Origin: Datisca glomerata
Lineage: Eukaryota > Streptophyta > Magnoliopsida > Cucurbitales > Datiscaceae
DNA length: 64,000 nt
Assembly: GCA_003255025.1 (NCBI GenBank)
Contig: QANY01005817.1
Span: 1-64,000 of the forward strand
Reading direction: 5' to 3'
The position numbers and the translations under genes are program-made. Shown here piece after piece: positions 23,411-34,664 of this stretch. Position 1 is the stretch's first letter, and every line of letters begins with the position of its first letter. The notes below the pieces were generated by a model. It ran no database searches. It was given only the letters and a program-made list of their open reading frames with translations, and was not told the DNA's origin.

Positions 23411-24832
23411 AAAGTCCCAATGGGACGCGTTTGGGCCCAAACTAAATGAAGTTTTCTCTTTTGGGCATGGCATTTACTCGAACTAACTTTTGGCACCCAA
23501 TACCTATTTGGGATTTGAATTTTGAGTGTGGTTGTTTTAGATGCTTCTACTTCCATACAGAGCAAAAGACCTAATGAGATTTGTTTAGGGTGAAACTAGA
23601 TGAACTTGGCAAAACTTGGATCTCTGGGGCTTGGCATGCACTCGAACTGACTTTTGACACCAAATACACGTTTAGGATAAGACTTTAGAGTGTTTTGGTC
23701 ATATTTTTCTTCCAGTTTCATACGGAGTCAAAAAGAACCAATGGGACGTGTTTAGGCCCAAACTAGATGAACTTGGCTAAACTTTGCTCTTTTAGACATG
23801 GCATGAACTAGACTGACTTTTGACAACCAATACACATTTGGGATATATGAATTTGGAGTTTTGTGGTCGTTTTAAGTTCATCTAGTGCCTTACGGAGTTA
23901 AAAAAACACAATGAGACGTGTTTAGGGCCAAACTAGATGAAGTTGGCTAAACATGGATCTTTTCGGCATGGCATGCACTCGAATTCACTTTTGACTCCCA
24001 ATACACGTTTGGAACTAGAATTTATAGTGTTTCCATTGTTTTAGGTGCTTCTCGTGCCATACGGAGTCAAAAAGACCCAATGAGATGTATTTAGGGCCAA
24101 TCAAGATGAACTTGAATAAACTTTGATCTTTTGGGCATGACATACACTCGAACTGACTTTTGACACTCAATACACGTTTGGGTTAAGAATTTGGATTGTT
24201 TTGGTCATTTTAGGTGCTTCTACTGCCATATGGAGTCAAAAAGTCCCAATGGGACGTGAACTTGGCTCTCTTGGGCATGACATGAACTCAAACTGACGTT
24301 TGACACCCAATACACGTTTGGGATAAGTATTTTGATCGTTGTGTTATTTTGGTGCTTCTAGTGCCACATGGAGTTCAAAAGAGCTAAAGGGACGTGTTTA
24401 GGGCCAAGCTAGATGAACTTGGCTAAACTTGGATATTTCCGGCATGACGTGCACTTGAACTGACTTTTGACACCGAATACACATTTGGGATAAGAATTTG
24501 GAGTGTTGTGGTCATAGGTGCTTTTATTTCCATATGGAGTCCAAAAGATCCAATGTGACTTGTTTAGGCCAAACTAGAAAAACATGGCTACACTTGCATC
24601 TTTTGTGCATGGCATACATTCGAATTGACTTTTGACACCCAACACGTATAGGATAAGAATTTAGAGTGTTTAAGGTCATTTTAGGTGCTTCTAGTACTAT
24701 TCAGAGTGAAAAAGACCCAATGGGATGTTTTTACACCAAACTACATGAACTTTGCTAAACTTCGATCTTTTGGGCATAGAATGAACTTTAACTAACTTTT
24801 GACACCCAATACATGTTTGGGGATAACGATTT

Positions 24833-25250
24833 GGTCACCTTTGAATGACTCCCTTAATTCTGTGTGACGAATTGACCTCTCTAGTGTGAGTCAGAATGCG
24901 GCTAGTCCCGAAAATGCCTCTTGCTTTGTCGTTGGGGCCCAAAATCTTCCTTGCTGAGACTGGACTTGACTTGAAAAAAACCTTTAGAGGGAAGAGTGCA
25001 TAAAGCTAACCAAGTAGTAGTTATATAAAGAGAAAGCTTCTTCAAGGCCTTTTGATGATCGGGCGTTTACTCTAGGATGAGCACCTCCTCCGTTTTTGCA
25101 TAGCTTGCACTCCGCAAATGAAGAATTGTAAGGTGCATTTTTTTCTTGAGGCAGGAGATCTTAAAGTTGCGCATGAAGTAGTCTCAGTTGGGATGGATGT
25201 CGTAGGTCAACTCTCTCATTGCTTTCACTAACTCTACTGCCATTCGAGTC
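24833..25250 (+). repeat. Higher-order spacer, copy 4
   Basis: Complete copy with GTCGTTGGGG at 24928 and TATATAAAG at 25022-25030. Confidence 0.85.
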
Positions 25251-26338
25251 AAAAAGTCCCAATGGGATGCGTTTGGGCCGAAACTAGATGAACTTTGTTC
25301 TTTTGGGCATGGCATGTACTCGAACTAATTTTTGGCACCCGATACCTATTTTGGATTTGCATTTTGAGTGTTGTGGTTGTTTTAGATCCTTCTACTTCCA
25401 TACGGAGTCAAAAGACCTAATGGGATGTGTTTAGGGTAAAACTAGATGAACTTGGCAAAACTTGGATCTCTTGGGCATGGCATGCACTTGAATTGACTTT
25501 TGACACCCAATACACGTTTGGGATAAGAATTTAGAGTATTTTGGTCATATTTTTCTTCTCATGTCATACGGAGTCAAAACGAACCAATGGGACGTGTTTA
25601 GGCCCAGACTAGATGAACTTGGCTAAACTTGGTTCTCTTGGGCATGGCATGCACTAGAACTGACTTTTGACACCCAGTACATGTTTGGGATAAGAATTTG
25701 GATTGTTTTGGTAATTTTAGGTGCTTCTACTGCCATATGGAGTCAAAAAGTCCCATTGGGATGTGAACTTGGCTCTCTTGGGCATGACATGAACTCAAAC
25801 TAACGTTTGAAACCCAATACACGTTTGGGATAAGTATTTTGAGTGTTGTGTTATTTTGGTGCTTCTAGTGCCACACGGAGTTCAAAAGAGCCAAAGGGAC
25901 GTGTTTAGGGCCAAGCTAGATGAACTTGGCTAAACTTGGATCTTTCTTGCATGACGTGCACTCGAACTGACTTTTGACACCGAATACACATTTGGCATAA
26001 GAATTTGGAGTGTTGTGGTCATAGGTGCTTTTATTTCCATATGGAGTCAAAAAGCTGCAATGTGACTTGTTTAGGCCAAACAAGAAAAACATGGCTACAC
26101 TTGGATCTTTTGTGCATGGCATGCATTCGAATTGACTTTTGACACCCAACACGTATAGGATAAGAATTTAGAGTTTTTAAGGTCATTTTAGGTGTTTCTA
26201 TTTCTATTCAGAGTGAAAAAGACCCAATGGGATGTTTTTAGACCAAACTAGATGAACTTTGCTAAACTTTGATCTTTTGGGCATAGAATGAACTTGAACT
26301 GACTTTTGACACCCAATACATGTTTGGGAAAACTATTT

Positions 26339-26756
26339 GGTCACCTTTCAATTGCTCCCTTAATTCTATGTGAGGAATTGACCTCTCTAGTATGAGCCAA
26401 AATGAGGCTAGTCCCGAAAATGCCCCTTCCTTTGTCATTGGGGCCCAAAATCTTCCTTGCAGAGACTGGACTTGACTTGAAAAAAACCTTTAAAGGGAAG
26501 AGTGCATAAAGCTAACCAAGTAGTAGTTATATAAAGAGAAAGCTTATTCAAGGCCTTTTGATGATCGGGCGTTTACTCTAGGATGAGCACCTCCTCCGTT
26601 TTTGCATAGCTTGCACTCCGCAAATGAAGAACTGTAAGGTGCATTTTTTTCTTGAGGTAGGAGATCTTAAAGTTGCACATGAAGTAGTCTCAGTCGGGAT
26701 GGATGTCGTAGGTCAACTCTCTCATTGCTTTCACTAACTCTACTGCCATACGAGTC
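26339..26756 (+). repeat. Higher-order spacer, copy 5
   Basis: Complete copy, about 1506 bp after copy 4. It has GTCATTGGGG at 26434 and TATATAAAG at 26528-26536. Confidence 0.85.
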
Positions 26757-28123
26757 AAAAAGTCCCAATGGATGCGTTTGGGCCGAAACTAGATGAACTT
26801 TGTTCTTTTGGGCATGGCATGTACTCGAACTAATTTTTGGCACCCAATACCTATTTGGGAATTGAATTTTGAGTGTTGTGGTTGTTTTAGATCCTTCTAC
26901 TTCCATACGGAGTCAAAAGACCTAATGGGATGTGTTTACGGTGAAACTAGATGAACTTGGCAAAACTTGGATCTCTTGGGCATGGCATGCACTTGAATTG
27001 ACTTTTGACACCCAATACCTAATTGGGATAAGAATTTAGAGTATTTTGGTCATATTTTTCTTCTAGTGTCATACGGAATCAAAACGAACCAATGGGACGT
27101 GTTTAGGCCCAGACTAGATGAACTTTGCTAAACTTGGATCTTTTGGGCATGGTATGCACTGCAACTGACTTTTGACACTCAGTACACGTTTAGGATAAGA
27201 ATTTGGATTGTTTTGGTCATTTTAGGTGCTTCTACTGCCATATGGAGTCAAAAAGTCCCATTGGGACGTGAACTTGGCTCTCTTGGGCATGACATGAACT
27301 CAAACTAACGTTTGACACCCAATACACGTTTGGGATAAGTATTTTGAGTGTTGTTTTTTTTTGTGCTTCTAGTGCCACACGGAGTTCAAAAGAGCCAAAG
27401 GGACGTGTTTAGGGCCAAGCTAGATGAACTTGGCTAAACTTGGATCTTTCCAGCATGACGTGCACTCGAACTGACTTTTGACACCTAATACACATTTGGG
27501 ATAAGAATTTGGAGTGTTGTGGTCATAGGTGCTTTTATTTCCATATGGAGTCAAAAAGATCCAATGTGACTTGTTTAGGCCAAACTAGAAAAACATGGCT
27601 ACACTTGGATCTTTTGCGCATGGCATGCATTCGAATTGACTTTTGACACCCAACACGTATCAGATAAGAATTTAGAGTGTTTAAGGTCATTTTAGGTGCT
27701 TCTAGTGCTATTCAGAGTGAAAAAGACCCATAGGGATGTTTTTAGACCAAACTAGATGAACTTTACTAAACTTCAATCTTTTGGGCATAGCATGAACTTG
27801 AACTGACTTTTGACACCCAATACATGTTTGGGAAAACTATTTGGTCACCTTTCAATGGCTCCCTTAATTCTGTGTGTGGAATTGACCTCTCTAGTATGAG
27901 CCAAAATGAGGCTAGTCCCGAAAATGCCCCTTCCTTTGTCGTTGGGGCCCAAAATCTTCCTTGCTGAGACTGGACTTGACTTGAAAAAAACCTTTAGAGC
28001 GGAGAGTGCATAAAGCTAACCAAGTAGTAGTTATATAAAGAGAAAGCTTCTTTAAGGCCTTTTGATGATCGGGCGTTTACTCTAGGCCTTTTGATGATCG
28101 GGCGTTTACTCTAGGCCTTTTGA

Positions 28124-28968
28124 AAATCAAAGGTTTGGATGAGCTCTCAATGTCTTGTGGGCACATTTCTTTTGTCCCTTATTCTCAGGTACACAATGAC
28201 TTGTTATTATTGGATTCTAGTGCTTTAAGGGTTCCTTCATCATTTGGTGGAGCCCCATGTTTTGTAAATGAAGCTTTTACAGGTGCTTCTAAGGACAAAG
28301 AGCATGTTCAGAAGCAAACAAGCTTTCCCTTGTCTTAAAAACTCAGGCAAATCACCAAGGGTTCTCTGGCCAAAGGAGGAGCATGAAGTAGAGAGATGAA
28401 AAAGGGTGAAATCTTTTGTCCATTGGTCAATGAGGCTGTACTTGAGAGCCAATCAACTCCTGCCACCTCACCAATTTTAGCTAACCCTAGTTGTGCATGG
28501 AGTAAAAACAATGACATGTGTTCTGATCAAAAAGTGTAAGGACAAAAGAAAAAAGAGAAAGGACACCTACTCTTGCATACCTTGGGCAATAACAAAGCTA
28601 AAACTTTGCTTGCAAAGACATACATCCTACCCCAAAAAAATCGGAGCAAGGACACTCAGTCTTAATTGTGGCTGTACCTGAAGATAAAGGTGATTTGACA
28701 TTGCCTTTGCCCAAGACATCCTTGGAGCACGTTTTAGGTACCCTTGTACTACCACCTAAGCATGGATATGAATCTTCCACGTCAGCTCCATCAAGGACAG
28801 ACAACCTGCCCCAAAACCCGGAGCAAGGACATCCTCTCTTAATTATAGTTGTACCTGAACATAAAGGGGATTTGACCTTGCCTTTGCTCAAGACATCATT
28901 GGAGCATGTAAAGGACACCTCCACATCAGCGTCATCTTCTCCAACAGCTGGAAAACCTCATTCATCAA
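28124..28968 (+). pseudogene. LINE-3 ORF1 fragment
   Basis: Middle part of ORF1 with stops and small indels. It reads IKGLDELSMSCGHISFVPYSQ, then VHNDLLLLDSSALRVPSS. Here CAG is intact where LINE-1 has TAG. The two 59-residue repeat units follow, marked by NLPQNPEQG and by the degraded first unit. Then TAGKPHSS runs out of frame into the RT segment: the ORF1 frame continues as ICALLMTYSYS, which is RT DNA read in the wrong frame. The DUF4283-like domain, knuckle and basic tail are all missing. Confidence 0.85.
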
Positions 28969-30526
28969 TCTGTGCTTTGCTGATGACCTACTCTTATTCT
29001 GTAAAGGAGACAAAAATAGTGTGCATGTGCTTAAGGAAGCTTTGGCCATTTTTCAAGAGCTATCAGGGCTTCAACCAAATATTTCAAAGAGTCAACTGTT
29101 CTTATCAGGGGTGAGCCCAGAGTTGTCTTCTATCATTCTTGCTGAACTGGGTTTTACAGAAGGGTCTCTTCCAGTTAGATATCTTGGTGTCCCCCTCATT
29201 ACATCCAAGCTTACCAAATCAGATTGTCAAGGTTTGGTTGACAGACTCACTATGAGAATCATGTCTTGGGAATCAAAGTATTTGTCTTATGCAGGAAGAC
29301 TCCAACTTATCAAGACTGTCCTTATGGCTATGGCCAACTTTTGGAGTGGTCTATTCATTCTCCCTAAAAAAGTGGTGAAGACAGTCCAATGCTTGGTTAG
29401 AAATTTTTTATGGAATGGCCAAGATACTAAAGCTTCTGGGGCCAAGGTAGCTTGGGCAGACCTATGTTTTGACAAGGTACAAGGTGGGTTGGGCCTTAGG
29501 GATTTGGTTCTAGCTAATGAAGTTGCTATAGCCAAACACTTATGGTTCTTGCTACTCCCTTCTAAAAGATCACTTTGGAAAGATTGGTGTCAAACATACC
29601 TAATCAGAAAGAGTTCAATTTTCTTGGTTTCCATTCCTTCTAACCCATCTTGGGTTTGGAGAAAGCCTCTCAAGCTCAGGAGCAAGTTTCTGCCCTTTTG
29701 CTCTATAACTATTGGAGATGGTACTACTGTGAAGCTTCTTACAGATAATTGGCATCCTCTAGGTGTCCTTTGGGCCAGATTTGGGCAAAGACTTTTGTTA
29801 GGAACTTCTTGGACTATGGACTCTATGGTGAGTGTTGTCATTCAAGACAATCTATGGAATTGGCCAACTTCAAACACCTTTGAGTTTCTTGAGATTAGAA
29901 GTGTTCCAATTCCTCCTCCCCAAGCTCAACGACAAGATGTTTGGAAATGGAGTTCAAGTCAGAATGGAGATTTCCCCCTAAGTCTAACCTATAAGGCACT
30001 ATCCCCTACAAGACAACTGGTTAAGTGGGCAAAGGTGATATGGTTCTCTAAACACATCTCGAGGTGCAGCTTTATCTCTTGGTTGGCTTTGAGAAACAAA
30101 CTTTCCACTAGAGATAGGGTTGCACAATGGGACCAAACACTAGGGTTTTGTTCTGATTGCGTGTGTTGTGTTGGCTACCAGGAGACACATGAGCATCTTT
30201 TTGTCAACTGTTGTTATTCAGCTAGAGTATGAGCCACACTTGTGAACAAATATGATCTACACTGCCAGGTTAGGGATTGGGATCAGTTTGTAGATTGGAT
30301 GCTAGCTAATGCAAAAGGGAAGTCACTCAGAAGAGTCCTAGTTAAGCTAGCTTTTACTTCCTTCATCTATTATATATGGAGAGAAAGAAATGCAAGGATT
30401 TTTGAAGGCAAAATCAGAGATTCCAAGATCCTAACTAAAGCTATTTCACAATTAGTCAAATTACGGCTTTGGGATTCGAAGTGTTTTGGCACTAATGATA
30501 CTAATCTACGTTTAGTGGATAGATGA
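28969..30526 (+). pseudogene. LINE-3 ORF2 C-terminal part: RT from FADD onward and zf-RVT
   Basis: It opens with NLCFADDLLLFCKGD (FADD at 28976-28987) and stays in one frame to 30526 with a single TGA at about 30230 (ARV-stop-ATLVNKYD), where LINE-1 keeps Trp. It contains the RT thumb block (MRYLGVPL-type motif, YAGRLQLIKTVL), WRKPLKLRSKF, the zf-RVT-like CVCC with EHLFVNC, and WRERNARIFEGK near the end. This is the best preserved C-terminal half in the window and shows the sequence LINE-1 had before its frameshift. It lacks endonuclease and RT motifs A and B, so it cannot be functional. Confidence 0.9.
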
Positions 30527-30662
30527 GATCTTAACCCAAGCATTTTGTAAACATTGGTTGTCTTATGAAGCATTGATATCTAATTTCAGTACTTTATATA
30601 TTATTAGTTTAATTTGCGTGAAGATCTTAAGCCTCTAATTAGGCTCTAATTTTGTATTTCCT

Positions 30663-30674
30663 GGGGTATGCCCC
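30663..30674 (+). other. LINE-3 3' stem-loop
   Basis: GGGGTATGCCCC, about 45 nt upstream of the poly(A), identical to LINE-1, LINE-6 and LINE-8. Confidence 0.6.
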
Positions 30675-32056
30675 TTGTACATGTGTAAGTATCTTTTGGT
30701 TTATACAATTTGATTACCGAAAAAAAAAAGATCTGTAAGTTGCATTTTTTTCTTTTGGCAGGAGATCTTGAAGTTGCGCATGAAGTAGTCTCAATCGGGA
30801 TGGATGTCGTAGGTCAACTCTATCATTTCTTTCACTAACTCTACTGCCATACGAGTCAAAAAGTCTCAATGGGATGCGTTTGCGCCCAACTAGATGAACT
30901 TTGCTCTTTTGGGCATGGCATGTACTGGAACTAACTTTTGGCACCCAATACCTATTTGGGATTTGAATTTTGAGTGTTGGGGTTGTTTTAGATCCTTCTA
31001 CTTCCATACGGAGAAAAAGACCTAATGGGATGTGTTTAGGGTGAAACTAGATGAACTTGAAAAAACTTGGATCTCTTGGGCATGGCATGCACTCGAACTG
31101 ACTTTTTGACACCCAATAAATGTTTGGGATGAGAATTTTGAGTGTTTTGGTCATATTTTTCTTCTAGTGTCATATGGAGTCAAAAATAACCAATGGGACG
31201 TGTTTAGGCCCAAACTAGATAAACTTGGCTAAACTTGGATCTCTTGGGCATGGCATGTGCTAGAACTGACTTTTGACACTCAGTACACGTTTGGGATAAG
31301 GATTTGGATTGTTTTGGTCATTTTAGGTGCTCCAACTTCCATATGGAGTCGAAAAGTCCCAATGGGACGAGAACTTGGCTCTTTTGGGCATGACATGCAC
31401 TCGAACTGACTTTTTGCACCCAATACACATTTGGGATAAGAATTTTGAGTGTTTTGGTTGTTTTAGGTGCTTCTAGTGCCATACGGAGTCAAAGACCCGA
31501 TTTAACATGTTTAGGCCCAAACTGGATTAACTTGGCAAAACTTGTCAAAAGTATTTTGAGTGTTGTGCTGTTTTGGTGCTTCTAGTGCCACACGGAGTTC
31601 AAAAGAGCCAAAGGGACGTGTTTAGGGCCAAACTAGATGAACTTGGCTAAACTTGGATCTTTTCTGCATGACGTGCACTCGAACTGACTTTTGACATGGA
31701 ATACACATTTGGGATAAGAATTTGGAGTGTTGTGGTCATTTTAGGTGCTTTATTTCCTTATTGAGTCAAAAAGATCTAATGTGACTTGTTAAGGCCAAAC
31801 TAGACGAACATGGCTACACTTGGATCTTTTGTGCATGGCATGCACTCGAATTGACTTTTGAAACCCAACACGTTTGTGATAAAAATTTAGAGTGTTTAAG
31901 GTCATTTTAGGTGCTTCCAATCCTATTCAGAGTGAAAAAGACCCAATTGGATGTTTATAGACCAACCTAGAAGAACTTGGCTAAACTTTGATCTTTTGGG
32001 CATAGCTTGAACATGAACTGACTTTTGACACCCAATACATGTTTGGGATAACGATT

Positions 32057-32438
32057 TAGTCACCTTTCAATGACTCCCTTAATTCTGTGTGAGGAATTGA
32101 CCTCTCTAGTATGAGTCAGAATGCGGCTAGTCCCGAAAATGCCTCTTGCTTTGTCGTTGGGGCCCAAAATCTTCCTTGCTGACACTGGAATTGACTTGAA
32201 ACAAACCTTTAGAGGGAATAGTGCATAAAGCTAACCAAGTAGTAGTTAGATAAAGAGAAAGCTTCTTCAAGGCCTTTTGATGATCGGGCGTTTACTCTAG
32301 GCCTTTTGAAGATCTGTAAGGTGCATTTTTTTCTTGAGGCAGGAGATCTTGAAGTTGCGCATGAAGTAGTCTCAGTCGGGATGGATGGCGTAGGTCAACT
32401 CTCTCATTGATTTCACTAACTCTACTGCCATACGAGTC
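32057..32438 (+). repeat. Higher-order spacer, copy 7 (empty site of LINE-3)
   Basis: The TATA-like box is mutated to TAGATAAAG near 32248. The junction CCTTTTGAAGATCTGTAAG near 32303-32321 lacks about 65 bp found in copies 1, 2, 4 and 5. It matches the pre-insertion state of copy 6. Confidence 0.85.
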
Positions 32439-32973
32439 AAAAAGTCTCAATGGGATGCGTTTGGGCCCAAACTAGATGAACTTTGCTCTTTTGGGCATGG
32501 CATGTACTGGAACTAACTTTTGGCACCCAATACCTATTTGGGATTTGAATTTTGAGTGTTGTGGTTGTTTTAGATACTTCTACTTCCATACGGAGAAAAA
32601 GACCTCCTAATGGGATGTGTTTAGGGTGAAACTAGATGAACTTGGCAGAACTTGGATCTCTTGGGCATGGCATGCACTTGAACTGACTTTTGACACCCAA
32701 TACACGATTGGGATAAGAATTTGTTTTGGTCATATTTTTCTTCTAGTTTCATACGGAGTCAAAAAGAACCAATGGGACGTGTTTAGGCCCAAACTTGATG
32801 AACTTGGCTAAACTTGGCACTTTTAGACATGGCATGAACTCGACTGACTTTTGACAACCAATACACATTTGGGATATAAGAATTTGGAGTTTTGTGGTTG
32901 TTTTATGTTCATCTATTGTCTTACGGATTTAAAAAGACACAATGAGACGTGTTTAGGGCCAAACTAGATGAAG

Positions 32974-33382
32974 TTGGCTAAACATGGATCCTTTGGGCAT
33001 GGCGTGCACTGGAACAGACGTGTTTAGGGACGAACATGGCTACACTTGGATCTTTTGTGCATGGCATGCACTCGAATTGACTTTTGACACCCAACACGTT
33101 TGGGATAAGAATTTAGAGTGTTTAGGGTCATTTTAGGTGCTTCTAGTGCCATACGGAGTCAAAAAGACCCAATGAGATGTGTTTAGGGACAAACTAGATG
33201 AACTTGGCTAAACATGGATCCTTTGGGCATGGCGTGCACTGGAACAGACGTGTTTAGGGACGAACATGGCTACACTTGGATCTTTTGTGCATGGCATGCA
33301 CTCGAATTGACTTTTGACACCCAACACGTTTGGGATAAGAATTTAGAGTGTTTAGGGTCATTTTAGGTGCTTCTAGTGCCAT
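32974..33382 (+). repeat. Exact 179-bp duplication, 230-bp period
   Basis: 32974-33152 and 33204-33382 are identical by direct reading. The identity stops at G/C (32973/33203) on the left and at ACGG/TTAG on the right. Neighbouring monomers differ at many sites, so this copy event is recent. Confidence 0.9.
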
Positions 33383-33512
33383 TTAGGGTGAAAAAGACCC
33401 AATGGAATGTTTTTAGACCAAACTAGACGAACTTGGCTAAACTTTGATCTTTTGGGCATGGCATGAACTTGAACTGACTTTTGACACCCGATACATGTTT
33501 GCATTAACTATT

Positions 33513-33558
33513 TGATCACCTTTCAATGGCTCCCTTAATTTTGTGTGAGGAATTGACC
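33513..33558 (+). repeat. Higher-order spacer, copy 8 (truncated)
   Basis: Only the first part (TTTCAATGGCTCCCTTAATT to AATTGACCT) remains; LINE-4 follows directly. No further spacer copy is seen to the right. Confidence 0.75.
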
Positions 33559-33763
33559 TGAAAAATACAAGGATATTAACCTGAAAAATACATACCAAAA
33601 TACAAGGGGCTGACCCCAAGATATACAAAGCCACAAACCCAATAAAGAGATAAGCCTAGCGTACCAAAGCGAAAACAAATCTAAACCCAAAAAAAATAAC
33701 CAGTTTGAGTGGGGGCTGCTCAAACCACTTTTAGCTAGAAGAGTGTCCCAAATTGAACTTAAG
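33559..33763 (-). mobile_element. LINE-4: 205-bp fragment of the LINE-5 subfamily
   Basis: It contains part of the 3' UTR (AATACAAGGGGCTGACCCCAAG and on to AAACAAATCTAAACCC) joined directly to zf-RVT coding sequence (CAGTTTGAGTGGGGGCTGCTC to CCCAAATTGAACTTAAG). About 300 bp between them is deleted. The terminal TTACCGAAAA is missing, so it is broken at its 3' end too. The hairpin GGGG/CCCC is at 33606-33617. Confidence 0.85.
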
Positions 33764-34338
33764 TTTCTAGTGCCACATAGAGTCAAAAAGATCTAATGGG
33801 ACGTGTTTAGGGCCAAACTATATGAACTTGGCTAAACTTAGATCTTTTGAGCATGCCATGCACTTGAAGTGATTTTTGATAAGCAATACACATTTGGGAG
33901 AAGAATTTGGAGTGTTGTGGCCATTTTAGGTGCTTCTGGTGCCATACGAAGTCAGTAATACCCAATGGGACGTCTTTAGGGCCAAACTAAATGAACTTGG
34001 CTAAACTTGGATCTTTTGGGCATGGCGTGCACTCGAACTGACTTTTGACACCGAATACACGTTTGGGATTAGAATTGGGAGTCTTGTGGTCATTTTAGGT
34101 GTTTTTAGTGCCATACGAAGCCAAAAGACCCAATGGGATATGTTTAGGGTAAAACTAGATGAACTTGGCTAAACTTAGATCTGTTGGGCATGCCATGTAG
34201 TCGAAGTAAATTTTGACACCCAATACACGTTTGGGATAAGAATTTGGAGTGTTTTGGTAATTTTAGTTTCATATAGAGTCAAAAAGACCCAAAATGACAT
34301 GTTTAGGCAAACTAGACGAACCTAGCTAAACTTGGATT
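33764..34338 (+). repeat. Satellite array, block 4 (simple form)
   Basis: About three and a half forward monomers without the higher-order spacer. From here rightwards the spacer is absent. Interrupted by LINE-5. Confidence 0.9.
34329..34338 (+). repeat. LINE-5 target-site duplication, left
   Basis: AACTTGGATT repeats at 41290-41299. The native satellite reads AACTTGGATCTTTT here. Confidence 0.75.
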
Positions 34339-34394
34339 TTTTTTTCGGTTAGCAAAAAAATGTATTAACCCAAAAAATACAAACAAATATTCAA

Positions 34395-34406
34395 GAGGCA
34401 TACCTC
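34395..34406 (-). other. LINE-5 3' stem-loop with compensatory change
   Basis: GAGGTATGCCTC on the element strand: the second stem pair is A-T where the other LINEs have G-C, so pairing is preserved. Confidence 0.6.
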
Positions 34407-34652
34407 AAGATATACAAAGCTACAAAGCCAAAAAAGAGATAAGCCTAGCTAGCGAAAGCCAAAACAATTCTAAACCTAAAAAACTAAGCCAATAAAAGTC
34501 AACCCATTACAAAAGCAAACCAAACTCCTCAATACGAAGAAACATTACAAAGAAACAAATTAACACATTCAGACCCTAAGGAGGATCAAAAATCAAAAGG
34601 TTGATCAAAACATGTTCAACTCTAAGGCAAGAACGCCCCTAAGCAACCAAAG

Positions 34653-34664
34653 CCTACTTAATGG
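34653..34664 (+). repeat. LINE-6 target-site duplication, left
   Basis: CCTACTTAATGG repeats exactly at 36702-36713. The sequence belongs to LINE-5. Confidence 0.92.

Larger units (their letters stand above)
21343..28123 (+). repeat. Satellite array, block 2 (higher-order form)
   Basis: Continuation of block 1 after LINE-1, with the same about 166-bp monomers in the same orientation. It includes spacer copies 3 to 6. The GTCGTTGGGG-type word occurs at 24928, 26434 and 27938, giving higher-order periods of 1506 and 1504 bp. The unit starting near 24833 has seven monomers between spacers, one of them shortened to about 140 bp. A small inverted segment lies at 23380-23410. The block is interrupted by LINE-3. 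Confidence 0.93.
28124..30729 (+). mobile_element. LINE-3: 5'-truncated, internally deleted copy of the LINE-1 subfamily
   Basis: About 2.6 kb on the plus strand. It starts inside ORF1 (AAATCAAAGGTTTGGATGAG) and ends in GATTACCG plus about ten A. The ORF1 part (to about 28968) includes both units of the 177-bp duplication. It then joins directly to the RT just before FADD, removing roughly 3.5 kb relative to LINE-1 without LINE-2. No clear target duplication is visible. A paralogous satellite unit at 32296-32330 shows the same spacer junction without the LINE (CCTTTTGAAGATCTGTAAG). Confidence 0.92.
27843..30857 (+). repeat. Higher-order spacer, copy 6, split by LINE-3
   Basis: The left part is 27843-28123 and the right part is 30730-30857. 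TATATAAAG is at 28032-28040. A 29-bp word starting AGGCCTTTTGATGATCGGG occurs at 28055 and 28084, with a third partial start at 28113. LINE-3 entered at that third partial repeat. Confidence 0.85.
30730..33558 (+). repeat. Satellite array, block 3 (higher-order form, with a 230-bp recent duplication)
   Basis: Same monomer and orientation. It contains the end of spacer copy 6, copy 7 (32057-32438) and the start of copy 8. Segment 32974-33152 (179 bp) is repeated exactly at 33204-33382, a 230-bp tandem step that is not a multiple of the monomer. Confidence 0.92.

Noticed and set aside
28960..28975. LINE-3 ORF1-RT join as an intron removed by splicing
   Set aside because: The parent sequence at the break lacks GT at the left side and AG at the right, and the join puts the RT out of frame.
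33606..33617. GGGG/CCCC hairpins as transcription terminators
   Set aside because: They sit at fixed places in LINE 3' UTRs and no adjacent gene needs a terminator; a LINE RNA signal fits better.
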